Assembly (NCBI RefSeq): GCF_001792815.1
Contig: NZ_CP017674.1
Span: forward strand, 1,674,001-1,738,000
Direction of reading: 5' to 3'
Source: Microbacterium sp. BH-3-3-3
GTDB taxonomy: Bacteria; Actinomycetota; Actinomycetes; Actinomycetales; Microbacteriaceae
DNA: 64,000 nt
Shown here: in pieces, positions 8,640-15,632 of the stretch
Layout: each line of letters begins with the position of its first letter
Position numbering within the stretch: the stretch's first letter is position 1
Made by a program: the position numbers and the translations under genes
The notes under the pieces: generated by a model
What the model was told of the DNA's origin: nothing
The model's input: only the letters and a program-made list of their open reading frames with translations
Database searches by the model: none

Positions 8640-9125
8640 ATGACCGTGCCCGAAGAGCGCGCCGCCTCGATCCTCGCCGCGCAGCGCTACGTCGTGATCG
8701 GCACGGCCGATGCCGACGGGCCGTGGACCGCCGCCGCGCAGTACCGTCTGCTCGCGCGCGGCATGTACGTGGAATCCGGCCGCGCCTCGCGGCACGCCCG
8801 CGCGATCTCGGCGTCGGGGGTGGCATCCGGGGTCGTGTACGACTCGTCGGCCGCGATCACCGACGCCGACGGTGTGCAACTGTCGTTCCGAGCGAGCGAG
8901 GTGGATGCCGACGCCTCGGCGATCAGCGCCGTGCTGGCCGAGCGGTTGCCGAGGGATGCCGGAACCGACGAGGACGCCGCCGCGGTGCTGGCGGTACCCG
9001 ACAAGCGCCTGTACGTGCTCGAGGTGGAGCGCGTGTTCGTCTTCGACCGCGATGCGTGGCGCACGCGCGGAACCGACGCGCGGCTGGAGGTCGACGCGGC
9101 GGCGGTCTGGGCACGGCTCACGTGA
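8640..9125 (+). CDS. Small flavin-reductase-like (PPOX split-barrel) protein
   Basis: A 161-residue protein with the look of a pyridoxamine-phosphate-oxidase-like split barrel. The N-terminal helix EERAASILAAQRYVVIGTADADGPWTAA is followed by a second strand pair (GMYVESGRASRHARAISASG) and the C-terminal RLYVLEVERVFVFD strand, all in the family's usual order. Members of this fold bind FMN, F420 or haem or act as degraded sensors, and nothing here decides between these. The ATG at 8640 follows a perfect GlnR-like box, so nitrogen control is likely. It has no enzyme partner in the gene order apart from the SDR gene downstream with a matching promoter. Confidence 0.7.
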   Translation: MTVPEERAASILAAQRYVVIGTADADGPWTAAAQYRLLARGMYVESGRASRHARAISASGVASGVVYDSSAAITDADGVQLSFRASEVDADASAISAVLAERLPRDAGTDEDAAAVLAVPDKRLYVLEVERVFVFDRDAWRTRGTDARLEVDAAAVWARLT

Positions 9126-9157
9126 GATGACGACCGCCGACGCGGGTCGGCGAGAGC

Positions 9158-9211
9158 GTTACGCCGCCGAAACAGCCCCGACGTCACGGCGTGCGACGCT
9201 CCGCGTACGGT
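9158..9211 (+). promoter_or_regulatory. GlnR-like box and -10 before the SDR gene
   Basis: GTTAC-GCCGCC-GAAAC at 9158-9173 is a perfect GTNAC-N6-GAAAC half-site. TACGGT at 9206-9211 fits the TANNNT -10 pattern, giving a leader of about 35 nt with a GAAGGAG ribosome-binding site at 9241-9247. Confidence 0.6.
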
Positions 9212-9251
9212 GACGCCCGAGGGCGACCCGAACCTCGCCAGAAGGAGTGCC

Positions 9252-9959
9252 ATGCCCTACCGCGTCATCGTCACCGGCGGCTCCGGCGGCATCGGTGCCG
9301 CCATCGTCGCCCGGTTCGCCGTCGACGGCGCCGCGGTCGTCGTGCTCGATCGGCGCGCCCCGGCCGAGGGCGCGGCATCCGGCTTCTTCGCCGTCGATCT
9401 GCGCGATCCGCTCGACACCCGGCGTGCGGTGGGGGAAGCGGTCGCAGCCCTCGGCGGCGTCGACGTGCTGGTCAACTGCGCGGGAGTCTTCCAGCACGCG
9501 TCGCTGCTCGACATCACCGTCGACGACTGGGATCGCGTGCTCGACATCAACGCCCGCGCGACCCTCGTGACCATGCAGGCGGTCGCGCCGACGATGCTCG
9601 AGGCACGCAGCGGCGCGATCGTGAACATCGCCAGCATGGCGGCCAAGCAGGGCGGTGGCGGCGAGGGGCACTACGCGGCGTCGAAGGCCGCGGTCGTGGC
9701 CCTCACCCGTGCCGGAGCGCAGGAATGGGGATGCCACGGCGTCACCGTCAACGCCGTGTGCCCGGGATACGTGCTCACCGACATGGGCGCCGACACCCGC
9801 TCCGAGGCCGACGTCGCCGCGTGGAGCGCGAAGTCTCCGTTGGGACGACTCGGCATTCCGGAGGACGTCGCGGGAGTGACGCACTTCCTCGCGTCGCCGT
9901 CCGGCAGCTACCTGACGGGACAGGCCATCAACGTCACCGGCGGAATGGTCATGCACTGA
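9252..9959 (+). CDS. Short-chain dehydrogenase/reductase (SDR)
   Basis: A 235-residue NAD(P)-dependent oxidoreductase of the classical SDR family. The cofactor loop TGGSGGIG is at residues 8-15, the NCAG motif near residue 76, and the catalytic set is Ser128 (NIASM), Tyr141 and Lys145 (YAASK). The C-terminal SYLTGQAINVTGGMVMH is the normal family ending. The acidic residue after the second strand (LDRRAP) suggests NAD rather than NADP. The ATG was fixed by the GAAGGAG site 5 nt upstream. It lies just before guanine deaminase but has its own nitrogen-type promoter. Its substrate is not evident. Confidence 0.93.
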   Translation: MPYRVIVTGGSGGIGAAIVARFAVDGAAVVVLDRRAPAEGAASGFFAVDLRDPLDTRRAVGEAVAALGGVDVLVNCAGVFQHASLLDITVDDWDRVLDINARATLVTMQAVAPTMLEARSGAIVNIASMAAKQGGGGEGHYAASKAAVVALTRAGAQEWGCHGVTVNAVCPGYVLTDMGADTRSEADVAAWSAKSPLGRLGIPEDVAGVTHFLASPSGSYLTGQAINVTGGMVMH

Positions 9960-10052
9960 GCCGCGCGGGTACGCCGATCAGGCGGGCATGGGAAAGGGCC
10001 TTCCGGCTCCGAATAACCCGCCTCGGACTGTTCGCAGATAATTTCCTCGGAC

Positions 10053-10065
10053 CAAAACTGTTTTG
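10053..10065. promoter_or_regulatory. Perfect 13-bp palindrome upstream of guanine deaminase
   Basis: CAAAAC-T-GTTTTG is a perfect inverted repeat in an unusually AT-rich stretch (about 10010-10120). It is a likely operator. A TATAGA hexamer lies about 40 nt downstream and could be the -10 box. Confidence 0.55.
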
Positions 10066-10155
10066 TGCCACTATGTCGTCAGTCGTCCGATAAAGACCCG
10101 CCGACGGTATAGATGCCGAGGCGCGGACGTTGAACAGCCCTCTCTGAAAGGCGCG

Positions 10156-11556
10156 ATCATCGTCAGTTCTGGAATCCGCGGCACGTTTTTCGATTTCATC
10201 GACGACCCGTGGAAGCACGTGGGCAGAGAAGAGGAATCGGCGCGATTCCTCCGTGACGGCCTGCTCGTGGTCGACGACGGCCTGATCGTCGCCTTCGGAC
10301 CTTTCGACGACATCTCGTCCCAGTACCCCGGTCTCGACATCACCGAGATCAGCGGGCGCATCATCACGCCCGGTTTCATCGACGGCCACGTGCACGTTCC
10401 GCAGACGCGGGCGCTCGGTGCCTTCGGGCAGCAGCTCCTGCCGTGGCTGCTCGACACCGTCTTCCCCGAGGAGGCGCGCTACAGCGACCGCGAGTACGCG
10501 CGCGCCGGATCGGATCGCTTCCTCGACAACATGCTCGCGGGCGGGACGACGACGGTGCAGGCCTTCACGACGACCTCCACCGTCGCGGTCGAGGAGTTCT
10601 TCGAGGCCGCCGCCCGGCGCGACATGCTGGTGATCAGCGGCGTCACCGGTATCGATCAGTTCGCACCGGAGGACTCGACGAGCACGCCCGAGGAGTTCTA
10701 CGACGACAGCAAGGCGATGATCGCCAAGTACCACGGCGTGGGCCGTAACCGCTATGCGATCACCCCGCGGTTCGCCCTCGGCGCGAGCAAGGACCTGCTG
10801 AAGGCATGCCAGCGGCTGAAGCAGGAGCACCCCGACCTCTGGGTGAACACCCACATCTCGGAGAACCCCTTGGAGATCTCCAACCTTCTTCTGGCGCACC
10901 CGGACTGCACGGACTATCTCGGCGTCTATGAGAAATACGATCTGGTCGGCCCGAAATTCTCGGGAGGGCACGCGGTCTGGCTTTCCGATAACGAATTCGG
11001 GCGTCTTTCCGACAGCGGCGGCGCGGTGGTTTTCTGCCCGTGCTCGAACCTTTTCCTCGGCAGCGGTATCTTCCGCCTGGCGAAAGCGACCGATCCCGAC
11101 AAGCGCGTCAAGATGTCGTTCGGCACCGACATGGGTGGCGGAAACCGGTTCAGCATGATCCAGGTGCTCGACGAGGCCTACAAGGTCGGGATGCTGGGCA
11201 ACACGTTGCTCGACGGCACGACGAACCGCATCACCCAGGATCTGGCCGCGGCCGAGCGCAGCAAGCTCTCGCCCTACCGCGCGTTCTGGTCGGTCACCCT
11301 CGGCGGCGCCGAGGGTCTGTACATCGACGACCAGGTCGGCAACTTCGAAGTCGGGAAGTCCGCGGACTTCGTGGCGCTCGACTGGAACGCCGGTCCGTCC
11401 GCGATGCCGTGGCACCAGTCTCTGTTCTTCGGCGACGAGGGCCCGACCACGATGGAACAGGCCGCGCACGCACTGTTCGCGGTGATGATGGTCGGCGACG
11501 ACCGCAACGTCGACGAGACCTGGGTCTCCGGCATCCGCCGCTACAAGAAGAGCTAG
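10156..11556 (+). CDS. guaD: Guanine deaminase
   Basis: Converts guanine to xanthine plus ammonia, feeding the xanthine dehydrogenase encoded further on. The sequence carries the family signature PGFIDGHVHVPQTR (metal ligands His78 and His80 in this numbering), the early IRGTFFDFIDDPW segment, THISENP, GHAVWLSDNEF and the late FGTDMGGGNRFS stretch with the catalytic aspartate. The start is unsettled: there is no in-frame ATG or GTG near the conserved N-terminus. A TTG at 10063 lies inside a palindromic operator and has no ribosome-binding site, whereas GAAAGG at 10146-10151 points to ATC codons at 10156 or 10159. I give 10156, with the longest form starting at 10063. The next gene starts 2 nt after the stop. 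Confidence 0.9.
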   Translation: MIVSSGIRGTFFDFIDDPWKHVGREEESARFLRDGLLVVDDGLIVAFGPFDDISSQYPGLDITEISGRIITPGFIDGHVHVPQTRALGAFGQQLLPWLLDTVFPEEARYSDREYARAGSDRFLDNMLAGGTTTVQAFTTTSTVAVEEFFEAAARRDMLVISGVTGIDQFAPEDSTSTPEEFYDDSKAMIAKYHGVGRNRYAITPRFALGASKDLLKACQRLKQEHPDLWVNTHISENPLEISNLLLAHPDCTDYLGVYEKYDLVGPKFSGGHAVWLSDNEFGRLSDSGGAVVFCPCSNLFLGSGIFRLAKATDPDKRVKMSFGTDMGGGNRFSMIQVLDEAYKVGMLGNTLLDGTTNRITQDLAAAERSKLSPYRAFWSVTLGGAEGLYIDDQVGNFEVGKSADFVALDWNAGPSAMPWHQSLFFGDEGPTTMEQAAHALFAVMMVGDDRNVDETWVSGIRRYKKS

Positions 11557-11558
11557 GG

Positions 11559-12554
11559 GTGGAGCGCCTCGCCGTCACCGACGGCCGACCGGTCACCGGG
11601 GAGGTGTCGGGCGCCGCCGACACCGCCGTCACTCTCGTGACCCACCGGAAGGTCGCGGCCGACGACGTCGAAGCCTTCGAGGGATGGGTCGAGCAGTCGG
11701 GTCGGTCCCTCACGGGCACGCCCGGGTACCTCGGCAGCACCGTGATCACGCCGACCGACGCGCGAGGCGACTGGACGCTCGTGCAGCGCTTCACCGATGC
11801 CGCCTCGGCGCGCGCCTGGCTCGACGGCCCCGCTCGGCGTTCGCTCTACGCCCAGATCGCCGACGTGCAGGTGCTCGACGAGGAAGTGACGCTGTTCCGG
11901 GAGGACCCGACGCACGGCGACGAGGTCTCGGTGCTCATCTCGTCCACCGTTCCCGCGGCACTCGAGCAGGACTACCTGGCGTGGCAGAAACGCATCTCCG
12001 ACACCGAGGCGCAGTTCCGGGGCTTTCGAGCGCACCGCATTCAGCGACCCGTGCCGGGCGTCCAAGACGAGTGGGTCGTCATCCTCACGTTCGACTCGGC
12101 CGAGAATCTCGCGGTCTGGATCGACTCGCCCGAGCGGAAACGTCTGCTCCGCGAGGGCGAACGGTTCAACGCCGACCTCGCTGTCGCCACGTCGAGCTTC
12201 GGCTTCGACTTCTGGACGCCCAAGGGCGAGACCGCGCGCGAGTCGGTCATGAAGAACAACCTGCTCGTGCTGGCGGCGCTGTATCCGATCGTGTTCGGGT
12301 GGGGCTACTTCGTCAGCACCCCGCTCTTCGACGGACCCCACGCCATCCCGTTCTGGCTGTCGCTGTTCGTCGGCAACTTCGTCAGCACGCAACTGCTCGG
12401 CTGGTTCGTGATGCCCCGGGTGTTCAAGATGTTCGCCTGGTGGCTGAAGCCGAAGCCGGGCTGGCGCGCGCAACTCCTCGGGTTCGGAATCCTGATCGTC
12501 GTCTACGGCGCATCGATGGCGCTCTACGCCTGGTTGCTGTCGCTCGCGGCGTAG
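11559..12554 (+). CDS. Double ABM-domain protein with C-terminal membrane segments
   Basis: A 331-residue protein starting at GTG 2 nt after guanine deaminase, so probably coupled to it. Residues about 15-105 and 115-212 look like two antibiotic-biosynthesis-monooxygenase (ABM) domains of the dimeric ferredoxin-like fold: TLVTHRKVAADDVEAFEGWV then VLISSTVPAALEQDYLAWQK, each followed by a WTLVQRF or WVVILTF strand. After that come about three membrane helices (near 231-250, 260-282 and 308-330). Soluble ABM repeats with such a membrane tail are known from uncharacterised bacterial families. The conserved pairing with purine genes is not explained by known ABM chemistry; its role is unknown. 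Confidence 0.75.
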   Translation: MERLAVTDGRPVTGEVSGAADTAVTLVTHRKVAADDVEAFEGWVEQSGRSLTGTPGYLGSTVITPTDARGDWTLVQRFTDAASARAWLDGPARRSLYAQIADVQVLDEEVTLFREDPTHGDEVSVLISSTVPAALEQDYLAWQKRISDTEAQFRGFRAHRIQRPVPGVQDEWVVILTFDSAENLAVWIDSPERKRLLREGERFNADLAVATSSFGFDFWTPKGETARESVMKNNLLVLAALYPIVFGWGYFVSTPLFDGPHAIPFWLSLFVGNFVSTQLLGWFVMPRVFKMFAWWLKPKPGWRAQLLGFGILIVVYGASMALYAWLLSLAA

Positions 12555-12643
12555 TCCCTCCCCCGCGCCTCCCCCGCGCCTCCCCCGCGCCTCCCCCGCG
12601 CCGCCCCGCGCCTCCCCTGCGTCTCCCCCGCGTCTCCCCCCTG
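12555..12643. repeat. Tandem CCTCCCCCGCG repeat
   Basis: About seven degenerate copies of an 11-bp unit CCTCCCCCGCG (later copies read CTCCCCCGCGT) follow directly after the stop of the preceding gene and run up to a palindromic repeat. Confidence 0.85.
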
Positions 12644-12705
12644 TTGAGTGTCCGAAACACGCCGCATCGCTGCGCGTCGGCGCGGCGTGTCCTGGACACT
12701 CAACA
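12642..12705. repeat. Palindromic repeat, family A copy 3
   Basis: Outer arms TGTTGAGTGTCC and GGACACTCAACA, inner arms ACACGCCG and CGGCGTGT, with a mismatched triplet between them (GAA on the left against CCT on the right). The spacer CATCGCTGCGCGTCGGCG is identical to that of copy 4. Confidence 0.9.
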
Positions 12706-12818
12706 GAGAGGTGTCCCCCGCGGCGCGGCGCTCGGCACGGCGACGCGGCCGCGCCGGCACGCTCGACGACGAAGTGCCCCCGGACCGCGCGTCGGCGCCG
12801 CGGCCCCCGCCCCCAGGC

Positions 12819-12880
12819 GTTGAGTGTCCGAAACACGCCGCATCGCTGCGCGTCGGCGCGGCGTGTTCTGGACACTCAAC
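12819..12880. repeat. Palindromic repeat, family A copy 4
   Basis: Nearly identical to copy 3 located about 175 bp before it, including the spacer and part of the right flank (CAACAGAGA then a GTGTCNCCCG segment), so the pair looks like a tandem duplication of element plus flank. It lies between two convergent genes. The rest of 12706-12985 is GC-rich sequence in which I see no gene. Confidence 0.9.
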
Positions 12881-12985
12881 AGAGATGTGTCGCCCGGGAG
12901 CGGGGCGGCGACGAAGCGCGCTCGGCGGCGAGGTGTCGCCCGCGGCGCGGCGCGGCGGCGACGTGCCGCCGCGCGAACGAACGCG

Positions 12986-14008
12986 TCAGCGCAGCCGCCG
13001 GGCCACCTCGGCCATCGCCTCGGCGAACGACTCCTCGGCACCCTCGCGACCGCCCGAGAGGTTGACCCCCACGACGCCGGGGAGCGCCAGCATCTCCTCG
13101 GCGAGCGCCACGGCCAGGGCGATGCCCTCGGCCCGCGGGTCGTGGGCGTCTCGCACCCGTGAGAGGAAGTCCTCGGGCAGCACGAGCGTGGTGAACGACT
13201 CCAGCAGGGCGGCGGACGCGTGATCGACCACCACCGGCACACACGGGATGTACATGGCCTCGGCGGCGACCTCGGCGATGAACCGGCGCACGGGCGCCGC
13301 GCCACCGGCGTGGTTCACGAAGCACACGTCGGCACCCGCCCGGAGCTTCTCGCGCAGCCGGGCGGCCCGGCGCTCGACGGGCGGCGCGGCCGGAGACGCG
13401 GCGACCGACACCACGTGCCCGGCGGCACGCGCGAGGGCCGTCGCCTCGGTCGAGTCGAGGTCGAACACGGGCGCGGCATCGGGTCGATGCCCGGTCTCGG
13501 TGTGGTCGCCGGTGACGCAGTGCACCCCGGCCACCCCTTCGACGGCCAGCGCCGCCAGCTCCCCCTCGATCGCGACGCGGTTGCGGTCGCGCATGTTCAG
13601 CCCGGTCCAGACGCGCAGCCCCCGGCGCTGCACCAGCGACGCGCGGTATGCGGGTGGGAACTGCACGCGGGCGCTCCCCGCGTCGCCGGCGAGGACGGCA
13701 TCCACTTCTCCGGCGAGCACGGCGGCGCACGCGTCGATGGATGCCACGCTCAACGCCCGCGCGGGAAGATCGGCCACGACCCACGGCCGCGTGCCGAGAG
13801 CGTCCAGCGTCGCGAGGGCTCCGGCGGTGCGTGGGGCGGGAGCGGGCACCGTCGATCGGTCGATGCCGGTCCAGGGGACGGTCGGGCGGTGCAGGAACGC
13901 GCAGCGGTGATCCGCGTCGATCTCGCACGAACCGTCGAAGCCGACACCGCCGCACGGGCCGTACTCCATGCGCTTGGGACACGCGTCGATGAGGGGCAGC
14001 GAGGTCAT
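12986..14008 (-). CDS. Methylenetetrahydrofolate-reductase-like protein with N-terminal cysteine motif
   Basis: A 340-residue protein. The first 45 residues carry a cysteine set resembling the MTHFR C-terminal (MetV-type) domain: CPKRMEYGPCGGV gives Cys10 and Cys19, followed by Cys28 and Cys36. The rest looks like the TIM-barrel of 5,10-methylenetetrahydrofolate reductase: a TGLNMRDRNRVAIEGELAAL strand-helix, VHCVTGDHTETGH, a VCFVNHAGGAAPVRRFIAEV segment and a PGVVGVNLSGGR ending. The likely role is folate-linked one-carbon metabolism, but cofactor residues are too diverged to be sure. The -10 box TACACT lies exactly 7 nt before the ATG, implying a leaderless mRNA. Confidence 0.75.
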   Translation of the reverse strand: MTSLPLIDACPKRMEYGPCGGVGFDGSCEIDADHRCAFLHRPTVPWTGIDRSTVPAPAPRTAGALATLDALGTRPWVVADLPARALSVASIDACAAVLAGEVDAVLAGDAGSARVQFPPAYRASLVQRRGLRVWTGLNMRDRNRVAIEGELAALAVEGVAGVHCVTGDHTETGHRPDAAPVFDLDSTEATALARAAGHVVSVAASPAAPPVERRAARLREKLRAGADVCFVNHAGGAAPVRRFIAEVAAEAMYIPCVPVVVDHASAALLESFTTLVLPEDFLSRVRDAHDPRAEGIALAVALAEEMLALPGVVGVNLSGGREGAEESFAEAMAEVARRLR

Positions 14009-14115
14009 GGCGGGGAGTGTACGGAGCGCGTGTTTCCACGAATGTTCATGGCGGCAACATCGCCGAAATGCGCGATGCCTACGCTCGGCGATACCCGCAG
14101 CCTCCCGGAGGACCC
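14009..14115. promoter_or_regulatory. Divergent promoter region with GlnR-like box and TGTT-N9-AACA site
   Basis: Leftward: TACACT (14021-14016) plus 7 nt plus ATG, with GGAAACACGC just upstream, the same spacing as the promoter at 7228. Rightward: TGTTCATGGCGGCAACA at 14043-14059, overlapping GCAAC-ATCGCC-GAAAT at 14054-14069 (8 of 10 to the GlnR half-site), then TACGCT at 14080-14085 as -10, and GGAGG at 14107 before the ATG at 14116. The order and the 10-nt spacing from GAAAT to the -10 box are identical to those before allantoinase. Confidence 0.6.
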
Positions 14116-14730
14116 ATGATCACGGCCGGCACCACGTTCGGTTTCGACGTCGACGACACCGACGCGCTCGTCGAGGATCCGCTCGCGTTGATGGTGCAGT
14201 GGCTTCCTCCCCACGACAGCGAGCTGCGTCCACTCGCCGCCCTCTCGACCCTCGGCCTCGACGGCCTCCCGTCGCTGCGGCACGTGCTCATCAGCGACCG
14301 GGATGCCGCGGGGCTGACGTTCCACACCGACGCCGCCAGCGCGAAGGTCGCCGAGATCGGCGCGAACCCCGTCGCCGCGATGGCGGTCGCGTGGCCCGAG
14401 CTCGGTCGACAGCTCGTCGTGCGCGGGATCGTCGAGCGCGTGACGCCCGCCGAGGCCGCCACGGTGTACGCCCAGCGCTCGCGGTACCTGCAGCTGCTGG
14501 CCTGGGTGAACACGCGCGAGAACGCCCACCTCCCCGCGGACGCCCGCCGGCATCTGTGGGCCGAGTTCGACGAGGCGCACCCCCAGCTCGAGCCGCCGGC
14601 GCGCTGGGTGGGATTCCGCCTGCGTCCCCTCACCCTCACGTTCTGGCGCGGCGATCCCCTCGGCCAGAGCACCCGGCAGCACTACACGCTCGACGACGGC
14701 CGCTGGTCGGGCCGGATTTTGGCGGGCTGA
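14116..14730 (+). CDS. Pyridoxamine 5'-phosphate oxidase-family protein (PdxH-like)
   Basis: A 204-residue FMN-binding split-barrel protein close to PdxH. Visible family elements are the SLRHVLISDRDAAGLTFHTD strand pair, SAKVAEIGANPVAAMAVAWPELGRQLVVRG, and the C-terminal PPARWVGFRLRPLTLTFWRGDP segment that in PdxH contacts FMN and the substrate. The usual RLHDR and C-terminal RLAP stretch are changed (QSTRQHYTLDDGRWSGRILAG), so the substrate may differ from pyridoxamine phosphate. The ATG at 14116 has GGAGG 4 nt before it. The xanthine dehydrogenase FAD subunit starts 1 nt after the stop, making this the first gene of that operon. Confidence 0.8.
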   Translation: MITAGTTFGFDVDDTDALVEDPLALMVQWLPPHDSELRPLAALSTLGLDGLPSLRHVLISDRDAAGLTFHTDAASAKVAEIGANPVAAMAVAWPELGRQLVVRGIVERVTPAEAATVYAQRSRYLQLLAWVNTRENAHLPADARRHLWAEFDEAHPQLEPPARWVGFRLRPLTLTFWRGDPLGQSTRQHYTLDDGRWSGRILAG

Positions 14731-14731
14731 C

Positions 14732-15565
14732 ATGGACATCACCACCGTCACCTCGTACCGCCCCGCCCGCACGCGCGCCGACCTCGCCCTCGCCCCCGGC
14801 GAGGCCGTCATCGCGGGCGGCACCTGGATCATGAGTGAGCCGCAGCCCGACACCACCGGCTTCGTGGACCTCACCACCCTCGACTGGCCCGACCTCGAGA
14901 TCACCGCCGAGGGCCTGCGCATCGGCGCGACCTGCACGATCGCGCGCTTGCTCGCGTGGGCCGAGCACGAAGCGCCGCTCGACTGGACCTCGCTCGCCCT
15001 CGCCCGTCCGTCCGCCGACGCGCTTCTCGCCTCGTTCAAGATCTGGAACACCGCGACCGTCGGCGGCAACGTGTGCCAGGCGTTCGCGGCGGGGGCCATG
15101 ATCGCCTTCCTCTCGACCCTGGATGCCACGGCCCTGGTGTGGACGCCCGACGGCGGCGAACGCGTGATCGCCGTGGCCGATCTCGTCATCGACAACGCCG
15201 CCACCTCGCTCAGGCCGGGCGAGGTCGTGCGCGCCCTCGACGTTCCCGCGCACGCGCTGCGCTCGCGGGTCGGGCTGCAGAAGATCGCCCTGGCCGAGCT
15301 CGGGCGCTCGGGCGCCGTCGTCACGGCCCGCGTCGACCCCGACGGGGCGACCGTGTTCGTCGTGACCGCCGCGGTGCGTCGACCGCGCGTGCTGCGCTTC
15401 GGCCGCCTGCCCGGCGCCGGAGAGCTGCGGGATGCCGTGGCCTCCGCCCCCGATTTCTACACCGACCCGCTCGGCAGCGCCGACTGGCGGCGCGGGGTCA
15501 GCGTCGTGCTCGCCGAGCGCCTGCGGACGGCGTTGTCGCGGGATCTGCAGGCGGGTGCCGCGTGA
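14732..15565 (+). CDS. Xanthine dehydrogenase FAD-binding subunit
   Basis: A 277-residue FAD-binding subunit of the molybdenum hydroxylase family, carrying electrons from the Fe-S clusters to NAD or another acceptor. The flavin-binding IAGGTWIM loop is at residues 27-34 and the second contact [14 protein letters not shown] near 107-120. The C-terminal CO-dehydrogenase-flavoprotein-like domain includes [21 protein letters not shown]. It is preceded by the PdxH-like gene (1-nt gap) and followed by the fused Fe-S/Mo subunit, so the enzyme is a two-polypeptide xanthine dehydrogenase in which the small and large subunits are joined and this one stays separate. Confidence 0.9.
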   Translation: MDITTVTSYRPARTRADLALAPGEAVIAGGTWIMSEPQPDTTGFVDLTTLDWPDLEITAEGLRIGATCTIARLLAWAEHEAPLDWTSLALARPSADALLASFKIWNTATVGGNVCQAFAAGAMIAFLSTLDATALVWTPDGGERVIAVADLVIDNAATSLRPGEVVRALDVPAHALRSRVGLQKIALAELGRSGAVVTARVDPDGATVFVVTAAVRRPRVLRFGRLPGAGELRDAVASAPDFYTDPLGSADWRRGVSVVLAERLRTALSRDLQAGAA

Positions 15566-15632
15566 GGGCCCGGGCGTTGCCCGCGCGTCGCGCGACCGTC
15601 ACGGTTTCGATCGCTCGACGGAGGGGCCGCGC

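Noticed and set aside
10063..10155. N-terminal extension of guanine deaminase from TTG at 10063
   Set aside because: The codons run through a perfect palindrome and a possible promoter, there is no ribosome-binding site, and the extra residues do not resemble the family N-terminus.
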